Origin: Smittia aterrima
Taxonomy: Eukaryota > Arthropoda > Insecta > Diptera > Chironomidae
Direction: 5' to 3'
DNA length: 64,000 nt
Assembly: GCA_033063855.1 (NCBI GenBank)
Contig: CP093831.1
Coordinates: 11,408,001-11,472,000, forward strand
Shown here: in pieces, positions 36,201 to 50,388 of the stretch
How positions within the stretch are numbered: the first letter of the stretch is position 1
Layout of the letters: each line of letters starts with the position of its first letter
Position numbers and translations under genes: made by a program
The notes under the pieces: model-generated
The model's database searches: none
What the model was told of the DNA's origin: nothing
Seen by the model: the letters and a program-made list of their open reading frames with translations, nothing else

Positions 36201-36265
36201 AACACTCCCACTGCCTCCGCAGAAAACTCGGTAAACATTTGATCGTCAAATCCAGACGTTTCCAT
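33205..36265 (-). CDS. repo: Reversed polarity (Repo) paired-like homeodomain factor
   Basis: Five exons, 36265-35598, 34311-34205, 34037-34009, 33940-33519 and 33457-33205 (phases 2, 1, 0, 2), encode 492 residues. The homeodomain (about 219-278) reads KKTRTTFTAYQLEELERAF, APYPDVFAREELALKLNL, SESRVQVWFQ, NRRAKWRK, then REPPRKTGY; this Q50 homeodomain with PRKTGY matches Repo, the glial fate regulator acting below Gcm in Drosophila. The N-terminus has a His-rich run (HHPHHQHHYLQHH) and repeated YSPN motifs. The third exon is only 29 nt and encodes homeodomain positions 41-50. Reading through its upstream donor would give a wrong helix 3, so the splice is well supported. The in-frame codon at 36283 is TTG; the ATG is at 36265. 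Confidence 0.88.
34009..34037 (-). other. repo: 29-nt microexon inside the repo homeodomain
   Basis: Bounded by TTCCTTCAG and GTAAGA, this 29-nt exon completes Ser41 with one base from the previous exon and encodes SESRVQVWFQ, ending exactly at Gln50. Skipping it would shift the frame and destroy the recognition helix. Confidence 0.85.
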
Positions 36266-36966
36266 CGTCACACGTATTTGCAATTCAGATTTTTAAATTA
36301 AAATAAATCCGTAGAAAAGTTGAATCGTGCAGGTAAAAAACTTCACTCGCAATTAATTAAATGTTTCAACTTGCTCGTACTCCTTTCGCTTGCACACATC
36401 GAGAGCAAACCAAGTGAAATTCAAATAGAGCTTTTCCACCATCAATTTATTAGATTTGATTTTTTTTTCTGCTTCGCTCTATGCTCTGAATTGAAAATTT
36501 ATCTTTTTCATCACTTTCATTTCATGTTTTTGATGTGAAATCCTTCGATCGATGAAAATTCGTTAATTAACATCACTCATGATCCGAAAGTTACGGAATT
36601 GACACGTAGAAAACTTTTTTTATTTTTTTTCCGGCAAATTTAAATAATTGCACAACCGTGAAATTCTGTAGCTACCGTGGAAATCACTGAGCCTTCATTA
36701 CCGCTGACGATTCGCGATTTTTTATTTCACTGTTCGTTGCACAAAAAATCTTTTTTTTTTGATTTCACGTTTTCACCGCTCAGGACACAACAAGTTTTGA
36801 TTTAATTTCATTTAAATGCTTTACATTTTTGCTCTTGCATCGTCGGACTAAATGACAGTTAAAATAAAAATTAAAGTTCAACGCGATCGACTGCACAAGA
36901 AATCTGCGCGACTCAAAATGCCTCTTCCAAGTGAGATGAAATAAACTTTTTGATTGTCTTTTTATA
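36266..36966 (-). promoter_or_regulatory. repo: Probable repo 5' leader and core promoter
   Basis: TATAAAAAG reads on the minus strand at 36966-36958. An initiator-like TCATCT has its A at 36937, 29 bp downstream. If this is the start site the leader is about 670 nt and unspliced. Assignment is by position and motif spacing only. Confidence 0.35.
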
Positions 36967-39900
36967 CTCAATTTAAGTTAATTAAGCCAAATCGTTTGCT
37001 CGCAGCCAATCGTCGAACGCCGATCGCAGTGTGAGAACTTCTCTGTCTCGCTTCTTCCTTCGACCCCATGTTGCGATCGTTTGTTGTTCTGTCTTTGTTG
37101 TTTACATGGGATCATACGAATGTGACTTCAAATGTCATTGACTAAATATTCCGAAGACTCTTCGACTCGTTCAAGCTATTTCAACTTTTCCCCTTCTAAT
37201 CCACGAACATATTGACTCAATGGTCTACACACAAAGTAAAGTGTGTGAGAAAAACATATTTAACAATGAGGGAGGAGTTGCGCTTAAAATTATGATGGTC
37301 GACGATGTGAGAGAAGAAGAAGAAGAGTAGCATGAGGTCTTTCTAACAACGCATGAGGACGAAAGAGTCTTATAGGGGTCACGTGGAACGAGGCGAAAAA
37401 TGATTTTATACTTTGGTTCGTGTATCGATAAAAGTTCCGCTCGGGTTGCAATCATCGTCCAGAAGATTCTGGCAGGATACGGGCCACGATGAGTCTCGTA
37501 GTGACTCACGTCTCGTTGAAAATTCAATTTCTCATGTTCATGCATAGATGGAAAATCACTCGAGGGCTGTATGGGAAAGCGAATTGAATTAAATGCTTTC
37601 TATAGAAACTGTGGATGATGAATATGCGAGAAAATGTTTAATATTTATCATGCAAATGATGGTATTTGCTTTTTGGTGAATGAGGGTTATTTTATTTCTC
37701 ATCGCTCGCAGAGATATCGAGTTGTTTGAGAATCGCAATTAAAACCGAAGCAATGTTGCAATCGGAATTAGCTTCTCCTCGACAAAGTATAAGACCGGAG
37801 TTATTCCTGAGCTGTCACCGCAGAGTTTTGTTTGCTTAAATTTCATTAGGAGATTGAGTGCTTTTGAGATTTCACCGGAAAATAATTTCGTTCATTGCAG
37901 CAGCGAAACTTCATCGAAAACTTCAGATTTGTTGATACCATTGACGTCTAACTGATGAAATTTTCACTATAAGCGCTAAGCTTAATTAATCTGATTCTGA
38001 TGAAAAGTGAAAAATGAGTTTCGGAAGATGATTCCAGTTACGCCCTTTTCGAAATCGATATTTTCAGTCTCGATGCCGATTAAATTCTAATGAAAACTTC
38101 AGGCGAGCATTTACCTTACAAATATTTTGTAATTATTCGAATTTCTTTCCATTATTTCTTTTAAATTCCTTCTGCTTCCACCCGCTTACTCGTTAAGCAC
38201 CAAATGATTTACCGTCTGTGAAGAAATTTAATTCCTAATTAAACTTTATGAGTTTGTTTGAAATTAGATTTCGATCGACGGGGAAATTTTTTTTCATCAA
38301 AATTTTATTTGCAAAAAGTTTTCTAATGAAAAGTATTTTCACAGAAGTCCTCATTGAAGTTGCGTGGAGAGTGTCGGAGAGCTCGTTTGATTTAATACGA
38401 TGATTTAAATTTTAATTTTACGTAGAAACCTTTTGAATTCATTTACTGAATGGCTTTATTCTCTCAGGCCATCAGCTCGATTACACAGAAACTCCTAACG
38501 TACCGGAAATCGTCATCAGTCAAAGCTTTAACACTCAAAAAAGTTTCAGCAGTCCTGACATCGAGAGCACAAAGGCTTTCGGAAACAGACAGTGCGATTT
38601 TTTTCGCCTATCGAGTGAAAAATGTTGCGACAAAAATTGAATCAGTGAAAAAAAAAGGAAGAATCTACTTCAATTGCTCGGGCATTTCATTGTTTTTGTG
38701 GATCGCAAAAAAATACTCTTCCTATTTATTTGCGATAATTCTGTTGACAATGGCAAAAGTTTTGCGGAATCCTATCAATACTTTTTGCCGAGTGAAATGG
38801 GAAAAACATTGACAAAACATTGAGGGAATTAAATTGAAGCAAATCTAATTGAAAACTTTAATCCTATTGCTCTGCAGAGAAAATAAATTTCAATTTAGTC
38901 TTACGAATTACTTCCCCGTCTGCTTTCCTTGCGATCGAATGATTTGAAATTGCGGGATCTCCCAGAGGAAAAATTTATCTTTTTATTGAAGTTTCTGTGA
39001 TTCCATCGATGACGATTTGAACATATCTTTTCAGTCAAACGTGATGAAAGCTGAATTAAGTCGATTACTTAATTGAGCGATTTAAAAAATCTGAGTAAAA
39101 CTAAAAATTGAATTCAATAAAATTTCAATTGAAAGGCATTTTCCTCGTTCGTGGGTTTCTCACACGATAAGTTGGCCCCTTAAAAAAAATCGGAATCTGA
39201 TTTCTAATGCTGGTGCTAATAGGGATGAGTCCTTTGCGGGTTGAAAAGGACGACCGACGTTGACGATCATGTGGGCAATCGAAATATTATTTTTCTGTGT
39301 GGAAAAAGACCGACCGGCAATGGACTGTGGGAAAAATCCAATCAAGCGATTTAATTGAATTTAATAATTATTAAGAGGCGCTGAAAATCGACCTTAATCA
39401 AATTAAGTAGTTTTGTGAATCGTTGTAATTTAGTGAATTGAAGTTCATGAGACAAATTCACACAAATTCATTTAATTTAAGTTTTTTGATTCTAAACTTC
39501 CAGCGGCAAAATGCGGTCGTCGCGTCGAGTCAGCGTTCAATCAATGAAAATGCATCATTAGATCGGAATTAGCGTTTAGATTGATCAGCTAAAAGAGATT
39601 CACTTCCAGACGACTTAACAAGGCATCGAGATTAATCGAAATTTATTGCTCTCAATTTGTCAGATCGAAAATATTTAATGAGCCTCGTAAAAATAATGGC
39701 AACCCTTTGACAAAGCTTGATCGGTGATAACATGTTATCGTTTCATTTAACTTTAATTACCAAAGCTTAGAGACTTAAGTTCTCTTCTTGATATCAAGCG
39801 AATCGTTTAATGCGATTGATGGCTTTCCTTTTAAAGTAGCTTCATGAAAATGATTTTCACGATGTAGGAACTGTAAGAAGCTTTTACTGAGAATTTTTCT

Positions 39901-42900
39901 AATAAAACGGAATTAAATTTTTTAAAGCTCCGCATGCTCAGACTTTTCTTTACGACGCGTCATAAAATTTTCAACTACTTAAACATCATTTTGGAAAATT
40001 CTTCAGTTTTTCCTTTTCATTTAACATCAAACCGTAAACGCTTCACATGAAAATTGACCGTAAAAGCAGAAGAAACTTTTCTGAGAATCAGGCAAAGTTT
40101 TAAGAGTTTCTCTCATTGGAAGAGTGCTTCCATTAAATGTCTTTGATAAGGAATGAGAAAACGAGAAGGGAAAAACATTTTATTGATAATATAACCATCG
40201 AGAATTATTCATGAACCACGCTGATTCCCCTGACAAAGGGCCTATCCGCAATCATAACGTATGCTCTTTTGTTGTGCAATATTCTTTTACTTTTATTCCT
40301 CAAGTTTCATAACTTTCATGCCTTTTATGATTGCGAACAAGATGAGATATTTCATTTCGCTCTGAGCCTCAAAGTGCTGCATAAGCAAGCATTAAAGCCG
40401 AGATGTTATGATAAGAGAGTTTTCTAAAAAAAAAAAACTTTTCTTCTGTTTTCATATCATTGAAAGTTGTTGGTGGAGCTCAAGAGTTTTCTTCTTTAAC
40501 TTCTCACGGAAAGACTTTGAAGCCTCAGAATTATAATTTGTGATATCGCATGAGCCAGAAATAAAATGAAAGAATGAAAATACTTTATTTCATGAAGAGA
40601 TCTGAATGATTGTACTTTTGAACTTCGAAGAAGAAGCCAACGATGCATATACTTTCTTGTTATTTTCTTCATCTTCAACCGCGTATCGTCTGCTGCTTTA
40701 ATAACGAATGAATATTTCATTCAAGTTAAACCTCATACGATAATTTAGTTGACTTAAGATGTTTTTATCCGATTGAGAAGATTGGGGTTAAGCTTCAAAG
40801 GAAAATTACTGAGAGTCGTTTGGTATGCGAGCAACCAAAAGCATTCGCTACGTAACTTCAGGATAACTCTTAATCTTTTAAACTACATTAGAGCGAATCC
40901 TCATTTAAAATCGAGTCTAGTCTGAGGATTTGCACAAAACCAATAAATCAAACTGACTTGCTCTCGACACATACACGTGTAAAGTGAAGCTCCGAAACAA
41001 GATCCACTATCGTCTAATTGCGTCTCGCCATGTGACGCACTAAATTGCGCAACTGGGCAAACCGCGCTGCTCTGGAAATAAAAACAGTGCCTAGGCTTTA
41101 TTAAAAATTCAAATATCATCAATCATTCTAAAGCTTCTCTCTCAGTGACAGGGATTTGCTAATGGAGCGTGAACGAATCTATAGACGCGACGAGTGGTGT
41201 TATGCAATTTGTTTCTTGCTCTCGTCGAAATTAAATTATTCAATATTAAACTCTTAAGCAAACTGTCAGCCCTGCATCAATTTTGCCACAGTCGCTTGTG
41301 TTTCAACATTTTGCTACGTAAATATCTCTCTCGCCGTCCTTAGTCGCCTTTCACGGAATCATTACCAGAAATTTCTTTCGGCTATCGTTATCTTCCTATT
41401 ATGCGAGATTTCCGACAACATTTCAATTTATTGTTCGTGATATTTGTTCAATTTGTTTGCTGTGCGTCTGGAAAGCTGCGATAGGAGTAAAGCATGCACA
41501 GAATTTCGTAGATGCTGTTCTCTCTTTTTCTTTCTCCTTGTCGTCGCCATAAATCAAGAAGGCAAAAATTGGTGATTAATTTTATCGCCAAAATCTTTGT
41601 GACAAGTGTCCAGCGATTAATAACGGAGAGGGAAGAAGAAGACACATTTTATTAATGGTTAAAGGTGAAGTGAAGAGCTTTTAATTGAAAATTTCCTCAT
41701 CAACGAGAAGAAAAGAAGTCGCTGAAGGGTACTTGAGGCTCAATGAAAAGCGCTGCTTCATCACCGTAAATAATCTTCTTTTTATTTCGAAGGACGACGA
41801 CAAGTTTAAACAATAGTCGAGCTTTAATGAAAATGAGTTGACATGAATTACGACACAAAATTGATTAATTTTCAAGTGAGCGGTCGGGTGAGGAATTTTG
41901 ACGAAATTTCCAATAACTCATCAAACAAGGTCAAAGAATTTCAAACCCTCCGAGAGAGCTTTCTAATTAATTTTATAAAAGACGTCCTTGGACGAGTCAT
42001 AACTTTTTCTCATTAACTTTGAAGAGTTTCTCTCTGTTTGGCAAAAACTATGTTTGCTAAATTGATGTTATTGGATCCTTTTTTGCCATTTCCATGTCGA
42101 GGCCGAAAGAATAACAAGGCGGACTGTGGGGAAATAGAAAAACCTTTAATAAGTGACAATCTTCAAATTACTCTTTGTAAACAAAAGCTTGCTCCATCGT
42201 CGCTTTTCATGTTCATTTCTCTCTACTGAGTTGCTCGCGTTTGCAGCCTTCCTGCACAACATAAAACGTTTAACAACCATGGATTCTGTTCAGCTGGAAT
42301 CGAGAAGACAGCGAAGATGTGAAGCGAGTGAAAATAGTTTAGGTGAAAATTGAAATCGTCAGAGATGTCACAGTTTGTCAAGACATGAAGTTAATAATTG
42401 AATGAACTTTTCTTGAAAAATCTACAGATTTAGTTTCTTAATTCGAAAACTTCCCAAACTTCAGATCTTGTGGACGATGTTCTTCATTGTCAGATAAAGC
42501 TTCTACCATTTACTTTCAGCACAGCAAACCCTTTTTCCAACTCGATTGAATTCAATGTCTTTTCTATAACATTCTCGTTTTATCGTCGTGTTTTTCCCAT
42601 ACATTTTTATGCAATGTTCACTTTCTGTTAAGGAGCACAATGCATCTGAGTGAACTGACTGCACTCTCGTCTTTTAGTCGTTTAGTCGCAAAGTTTTTCC
42701 ATGTTTGACATCAGTTAGAATTTACTTGTCTTCTCCGTCTTCATCGTCGTGCTGTTGAAAGCAAACGCAAGTTGTCTTCGTTTATGAGTAGAACGAGATA
42801 AATTTCTTTAGAAAACATCATGACAAACGAATTCTCATGACTGGAAATTGAAATGTTTTTAGCTTCTCCTGATATTCTCCACAATCTTCTTACTTGCAAA

Positions 42901-45900
42901 ATCACATTGAATGTTTTTGATTCTTTTAAAGAAAATCTGATGATGATTCTCATTGCATTCGTTTGCTTGCGGCTTCCGTAAAGATTCAATCAATTACGAA
43001 AAAAAAACTTTGAATTCAGAGAAAAACTTTAGAAAGGAGAAGGAAAAAAGTTTCTTTAGTAAAATAATTTAAATTTCCTCTTAATTAAACAGAGCAAAAC
43101 TTTTCTTGATTGTTTTGTCTTGCAAACTAGAAGAATCTCAACAGGAGTTCTGTAATGAAAATTAAAAGTTTGCGGTTGATGGAAAGTTTGAAAAACCAAA
43201 GTAAAGCATGAATCAACAAAGTCTCATCTCCTGAAGTGTAAATTAAAAAGAGAAGCAGGAACTGAATGTTTGAGTTTAATATTTCAGACTTTTAACAAGT
43301 TGAAGCTTCAGCATCGAAACAGATTTTCCTTAGTGTTCTTGATAAACTGTAAAACGAATAAACTGCAGCTAAATTTTTCTTTCTTTCTTCTTAGATAAGA
43401 ATGATGAGCAGCTTCAAGTTTTAATTATTGCACAAAATGTTCCTCGCAACAAATTTCGCAGAGCAAAGCTCGACAAGAAATCATAATTAGAGACACACAT
43501 TTCCAAGTTTTTTCTGTCTTCATCTTGTTTCACCGTTTCTCTGCTAGCAAGACGTTGAGTTCAGTATTTATGCTTCACGAGTTGTCTCAATGCGATGACG
43601 CGTTTTATATTCATCATGGAAACAAATTTCAACGGAAAATAAGTGTGATTCCTCTCTTGTGATCTTTTCGAGTGAAATATGAATAAAACATGCTTTTGTC
43701 ACTGGAGCTATTCACTCACACAAAAGCAATCAATTAAGCTCGTTAAAATCAATTAAAGTCCCGCATGGAAGGCATGTACACGAATTTTGAAATTCTTTCT
43801 CGACTGGACTCAGCAGCAAAGCGAGTCTGTTGCTGTTTGTTATTCGTAATATTTTTCACTCAAGCCTTTGTCATCGAAATCTCTTTCAGCAGCACTAGGC
43901 TTGGGCAATATATCTCCAATTTTTTTTTATTTGTTGAAACGCTCGTTAACATCAACGAAAAGCTTTGAAACGTTTTTTTTTTCAAATCAAATGTGTATAT
44001 GGCTCATACGCTAAAAGAGTAGGGCGACGCTCACGAGCATAAATCTTATCGAAAATTTATTCAAGCGATTTGCTTCCAACGGAAAATACTCGAATACTCG
44101 AGAGGAAGCGCAAAAGGTCAGAAATGTCGAGATGATTTCATTTGAGTGGGCAGAGATGTTTAAGCGTTCATTAAACGCTCCAATAACGCAAAAGGACATA
44201 AAACGTTGCCTCGCTTCATTCAGAACGGAATCGTTCAAACTATTATTTCAACTGAGATTTAATCCTGTTGATTGAAATCCATTAGATTGGGAAAATATAT
44301 TTTCATTTGTCAATTTCCATGATGTGGAAAATGTTTCAATTCGTTTCATTCCCAATATTCTGCTCTTCAAGTTTTATCAATGACAAGTGTTTTAGAGAAG
44401 TCAAGAATCGAGAGACTTTCTTAGTAAACGCTCAAAAGAAATTTCTTCGAATTCTCTGAAAGGTAATCTCAGAAATTGGAAGATGATTCTTCCAAGAGTA
44501 AACTTACTCAGTGAAAAACTTGAGATTTTATTAAAATTCAAAAGCAAGTTTTTGTCAAAGAAGTTTAACAAAAAAAGTTTTTATAAACCAACTTCTCTCT
44601 AAGTTTGATTCCTTTGATCTCTTGATGTATCACCTCAACTTTGCTCCGGAATGATTCAAACAAATTCATTTCGAATAGTTTTCAATTGAAGTGCATAAGC
44701 ATAATGCTCGGGTCCATATGCTTGAAAGCGTACATTGACCTTAATTTATTTTGAAGTTTCTTGAACTCGATCGCAGTTCAACAGAAAGAATATCGCTCCC
44801 TTCTCTGCTCGGATGAAAGTTCTTTCCTTTACCCGCCAAAAGTTAAAAGTGCATTACAAAAATAAATTGAAATTTATTGCTTAATTAGCTGCCTTTGGAA
44901 AATGAGAAATGAAATCCTTTTTTTCTTCTTTGCCATCAGATTTACAACTGCTCTCACCACATCGCCCCATCCAACCATCATAATGTCCACGAGAGAATGT
45001 TAAAGTGATTTATTTTTATCGCCTCGCTGTGTGTTTCAGAACCAAACGCAACTCCATTACGCCAGATATTTCGAATGTTGGTCAAACTGCTACGAAGAGA
45101 ACGACAATGATACGAGGAGAGAAACCTCATCAACTTTACGCTTTTGACAAATCTTTATAAAAGACGCATTGAGAGCAATAAGTGGCAGCTTTAGAGCAAG
45201 AAAATAAAACCGGGCTCCATGAAACTATAACACAAACAACATTCTGTAGGTATTTGTATCATATTCTTTAATTGATTTCAATTGGCTTAATTGTTTAATG
45301 GGACCCCGTCATAGCATACACAGTTGCCCGACGCAAAAACCAGCGAGAGGGAGAGCGGAGGAGAGACACGACACGACGGAAAAACACTTACAGTCATGAG
45401 ATTAGATGTCAACATGTTGTTTCAATTCTCTGCGGGCTTGATTTTACTTCACGAAGGATGTTTACGATGAAGAAGCAAAGTTTTTCCTTTGAAATGTTCT
45501 TCAGATGAAAATGTCACTGAAGCGATGAAAACTTCTTCGAAAATTCTATAAATCAAACCTGTGCAGCAAAAATATTTGAAGAGAACCATTGACTTGTCAA
45601 TATCTTCTTTGAAAACTTGAAGAATCTTAGAAGATGACGACAAACGATGACAAGAGGATGATTTGTTTCATTTTACATTTCATGCAATTTTCTTCGTCTT
45701 CCAGGTTCGATTTTCTGAGAACTTCCTTAACGATAATTGAATGCGGAAGAGACATGACAAGCAAACAAATTCCGAAACTGTTAACTTTCAATTAAAATTC
45801 CTCGCGACATCCAAAGCCGTAACTCATTTTACGTCTCATTTCTCGGAGCCCACAATCACTGAATTTAATTTCTCGGCCGAAAATGTTTTGTCGTCGACCG

Positions 45901-48900
45901 AATGGCTTGTTAAACACAACAGAAAGGTTCACCTGACTCTTTCGGAAGCGAGCGAAAGAACAAAAGAAAAAGGCAACAAGGATAATAAAGCAGTCGAGAG
46001 TTGAACAATTCAACTTCTGATTAACCTCCTAAAAATAACCCTCGGCCCATTCATGCTGCTGCCACAATAGTGATGGCTTTTCTGCCTCACGCGTTTCAAA
46101 TCATCATTCAGGGACTAGTAAAAGCAAACGATACGCTACATCTCACAAAGTTCGTCCCCTCGTGCCCGCGTGTTATTATCGTTTCGGTAGTCGAACTGCA
46201 TCGAAACGTGTCATTTAATGTTGAATAAACTAAACATTTCATCAGTTCACGATCTCTACTCGACGTCATGTGTCGGTATGTAGGTTAATGCTTTATGTGC
46301 AAATTGTATCTGTTTTAGATGCGGACATGCTAAACGGTTTAAAGGGAAAGGCGAAAGCGAAACAAAAGTTTTGTTTTGTATTGTTTAAGTTTTACCTGCG
46401 GAACAAAATATTCAAACAACACTTCATTCATGCTTGTGCTAATGACCAAGTTCAAGGTGAGTCATCAAAAGGCAAGCGCACGATCCTTCGTGGCATCGGA
46501 GATAAAGTCCTGAAAGGGAATAATTGACTATGAATGAGGTCAGAGTGTGCCGAGAGGTATATTCATTTACAAAAAAAACTTTTGACCATATGCTTCGTCG
46601 TGATGCATGAATAATTAATTGATGTTCATAAAGTTTTTAAAAGGATGTCAGTAAATAATGTTATCTTTAAATATCTTGTTAATTACAAAGAGCTTTTAGG
46701 GGTTTGATTGTCTTGAGAACATGTTTGAGTTGAAGTTAATTCAAAGGATGACGCAACTTGTGATCTCCGCCCAAAAACATAATTTTTACAACTTTTCATG
46801 AAATTTTTATTGCTGTCGAGAAAGAAAATAATCAGCAGTTTACGGTGAGAGGGGAAGGGAGGTCGAGATAGCATCGCACATCCCTTCATGCCGGCACTAC
46901 GAATGTAAAATTTATGGAGGTGAAACTCTCGTCGTAATTTTTTCATTTCATCTGCAACCTCAAGCGCTGAAGAGTTGATTTTAATTTCATGATGAACCAG
47001 ACAAAGACGATAAGCATGTGGAGAGTTCCCATAGCAGTAAATGTCATAATTGCTGGTTCACCTCACTCTGGTGAGATTAAATTTTTAGAAAAATCTCGAC
47101 CTCATTAGGTTGCTGCGATGTCACTGACACTTTCCCGATCCTTATTATATGAATTATTTTCATTTCACAAGCGGCTTTACTGTCTTCTGAGAAGTCAACA
47201 ACACGCTATAAAACGTGACCTTAGCTAGGGTGAGAAGAAAAGGGATGCTCGAAGGAAGTTAACGATATTTCCGGAGCTCTACGGTTACCGTAACATCATC
47301 GAGATAAGGCTGGGTAAGAAAATTAGATTGGCATCCATTTCACTGACCTCTCCCTTTCTCTTTCTTTCTCGGTTGACTCGAAGACCCTCATGCTCGCACT
47401 GTCGGCAGTCCATTAAAGTGAGATTGGAAATGCCCTCTTGTTAGATTGTTCAAGGCTGAGCTATCATCGATTCGATCAATCGAGTTTGCCGAAAGTGAAA
47501 AATAAACATTGAACTGCATAAATTATTTCGGCTCTTGCTCTTACAAAAAAGGAAGTGAAGGAAAATTTTCCTCTTCATCTTATTTCCCCCTTCGCATCGT
47601 CGTTCTCTCCAGCATGTACCGAACTTTCTACTGAGTCGACAACTTTTCTCATGCTGGTAGTACGAGCTGAGTTTGAGGGTCGTCGATACGAGTGTGATAG
47701 ACTTGAAAAATTGAGAATTTTATGATTTGCTAGTGTCGATCGATCGATTTGTTTCATGAGAAAATATTCTCATCCTTTCACGATGTAACATCTTCACGTT
47801 TACGACTCTGGAATTACATCCATCAGAGCTAATGTCTGCTCGTTCCATTCAATTACATCTTCACACTTTATTACCATTGCCTCAAAAGGTTACACAGCGC
47901 GTTACGTAAAGCGGTTTCATCGTAAAAAGTCACCAGGTCGTAATTTTTCAATTAATATCATCGCGACTTCTGAGATTACTCGTCGTGACTGAGACTTAAA
48001 TTTGCATTATCCCGTCATTGCACGAAGAAGGATTAACCGAGTTTGTTGTTTACACCAAGAGACACAAATCTTGATGTCTAACGAGCTGGAACAGGAACGA
48101 AAAGGAGAACAGAAGTTGAGCGGATGACGCCATAAATTGCTTAAACAAACCGAGAAATCTTCAAAATTTAGAGCGCGTGGTTTCAGCGGAAGATTAATTT
48201 ATTACGAATCCAGATTTGACATTCGGAGAACTTCTCGAGCGGAACATTGTCTTAAAGCTCCAATGTTCCCATTTCTGTTTATCTTGGAAAGAATAATGAA
48301 AAGTTTTATTACAGCTTAGCATTGTAAGCTTTCGATTCACGCGATTTCTTTACTAGATCCAAGAAACTTGATTTTAAAAACAAACGAAACAGAAAAAAAA
48401 GTCAAAGATAGAAATCTTTACAAATTGACTGAATTTATTCGCCGAAAGTTTCAATTTCTTGCGCTACTGACTTGCAATCGCTTCTATGCCAAAACTGATA
48501 AGATCCGGTCCAACAATTCTTGTTCCGACTTTTCATTTTTATTTTTTTGGAAACGAGTCAGAAAGAATTATGCAAATCAATTTCAAATATTTGCGTTGAA
48601 AAGTTTATCGGTTTATTGAGTTCAGTTTAGAAAATGAAGTCGTCGTTACGTCTCCATTTCCGAGCAGAAGCTGAAGAGCTGATTGCTCTGTTGCTCGGCA
48701 ATCTGCGAATATCAAATTTGAACCTTTTATTTCATGAGCTGAAATAAATGAAACTTTAATCCTTTCGCTCTCATTAAAGTTTCATAAACCTTTGGAACCT
48801 GTTGTTATACCTGCAGCTCCTCGCTAAAGCACTTTTTTCAATAAAATAAAAACGAATCTCTGCATTTGCACATTCGACATAAATTTTTCAAGATGCTCAA

Positions 48901-50154
48901 CGCAAAAGTTTTCACTGCAGACAAGCAACATCACAGTTCATTTCGAGGGCTACTGTCGACTCTTGGGAAGTGAGAAAAAGTTAAAAAAAAGAACTTCAAG
49001 TTAATTTAGTCGACACTACTCAACTGAGTTTTTTTAGTAGGAAAATTCTTACGTAACAAATTTACTTTTCTGCCGCTTTGCGCAAAGTTGAAAACTCCTT
49101 ACGAAGGAGTTTTACAAAGGAGGCAAAAAATTTCAATTTATATCAAACTTATGTGCATATTTTTTTAAGGGAGAACTTTTTGGGTCAGGACTTTTGATTT
49201 TCGTCGCACATGAAAAGTTCAACATCCTGAATTTTGTTAGCAGCACCTGTAAAATGAGAGAATATGTATGTCAGTCTGCCTTCATCAAAACAGATTCAGA
49301 ATCAATAAAGGAAACCAGATGCATAAAATGTGAGAGTGCCTTGCTCAGCATTCTAGAAAGCATAAGAAAAATGTTATCATTTATAATGAAAAATCATTCA
49401 GCTTTTTGATAAGAGGAAGTGAATGGAATCGAGAAGATTTCTGTTTATTTTATTCCGAAGAAAAGTCTTTAACATTTGAATTTATATTTTAATTTCCTCG
49501 AAAATTCGAATTTTCTCTTTAAATTCCTAACGATGTGAACGAATCGGAGAAATTCTATCGCAAACATCTTTTTTTCCCGGGCTCTCTCTCACAAGAAGAA
49601 GCAAAGCTTTTGTTGTCACGATTCTAGAAGATAACAAGCTGCTTAAGACTTCGAGAAATTGCTTTCTTGCTATCTTTTAAAAGGCAACTTCGCCTCCTTA
49701 GTCTCCTTTCTCAATTGCAAATCTGAGAAGTCGACTATAACAGGTGCTTTTATTATCGAGCTACTCATTAAGTGTTGAACGTTTTCTGCTGAAACAGCTG
49801 AATCAATGTATATCAGAAGTCTCCACAAAGATTATTTTTACGATTCTGCGAAGGGTCTACATAGTCGAATACTTCTCTCAAGATGACGTCACAAGGGTTA
49901 AGTCTGAGTTGAAAAGTTTTCTTTGTTTTCTCTAATCTCTTGAACAGCTTGGGCTGGTTCTTAAGTGGGAAGTTTGGAGAATCTTTAAAGTCCATTTACA
50001 GTCATCTGGCCTTTATTGTTATCAGGAGTCAGCAATTAAATAGATCTTCGACCCAAAAATATTTTCCTTTAAAAGCTTCTTATCGTTTCTGATATAATTG
50101 CTCTCAATGGCAAATGATCAACGGAATTTCTCATATTATTTCATCGAATTTCAC
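36967..50154. other. 13-kb gene desert upstream of repo
   Basis: No frame here has an ATG plus domain, splice or family support. The sequence is AT-rich with many TTAATTAA-type homeodomain sites. Specific sites noted: an E-box CACGTG near 37380, POU octamers ATGCAAAT at 37650-37657 and 48570-48577, and a near-Gcm site ATACGGGC near 37477. Two palindromes lie at 49076-49113. The size beside a cell-fate gene fits long-range enhancers, which is inference. Confidence 0.4.
49076..49113. repeat. Two adjacent palindromes
   Basis: CTTTGCGCAAAG at 49076-49087 is a perfect 12-bp palindrome. Three bases later AAAACTCCTT and AAGGAGTTTT (49091-49113) form a perfect 10-bp stem around the loop ACG. No coding context. 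Confidence 0.7.
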
Positions 50155-50322
50155 CCAGGGCTCGTCCGATGTGATGACAAAATGTTGAAGTCCTAGTCGA
50201 TGTGGATACTTTCCAGTCATGAGGCTTCCTCGCGAAGGCGTACAAAGTGGAGGAGTGTAAAATCGATTTAAAATTGCTCCGTTGTAAGCCAGTGCATCGA
50301 AATTCGGAGTTTTTATTTCATA
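50155..50322 (-). pseudogene. Orphan arylsulfatase (ARSB-like) exon fragment
   Basis: About 56 codons read YEIKTPNFDALAYNGAIL, then PPLCTPSRGSLMTGKYP, then GLQHFVITSDEPW. CTPSRGSLMTG is the sulfatase signature whose Cys is converted to formylglycine, and the flanks match arylsulfatase B. The exon ends at TGG before a weak donor (GTGAAA), the expected boundary. Homology stops abruptly at the 5' side, with no acceptor and an in-frame stop just beyond. No other sulfatase exon is found on this strand within several kb, so I call it a relic or captured exon. Confidence 0.75.
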
Positions 50323-50388
50323 GCATTGTGATAAAGATGGACAAATTTATTAATAATTAGTGTAGCGGAAAAACAATTCTACGGTTGA

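Noticed and set aside
36266..36283. Upstream in-frame extension of Repo (codons QIRVT)
   Set aside because: The codon at 36283 is TTG, not ATG; the first ATG at 36265 is taken as the start.
45710..45722. tRNA B-box-like GGTTCGATTTT
   Set aside because: It lacks the terminal CC and no A-box or cloverleaf could be drawn around it; no tRNA is called anywhere in the window.
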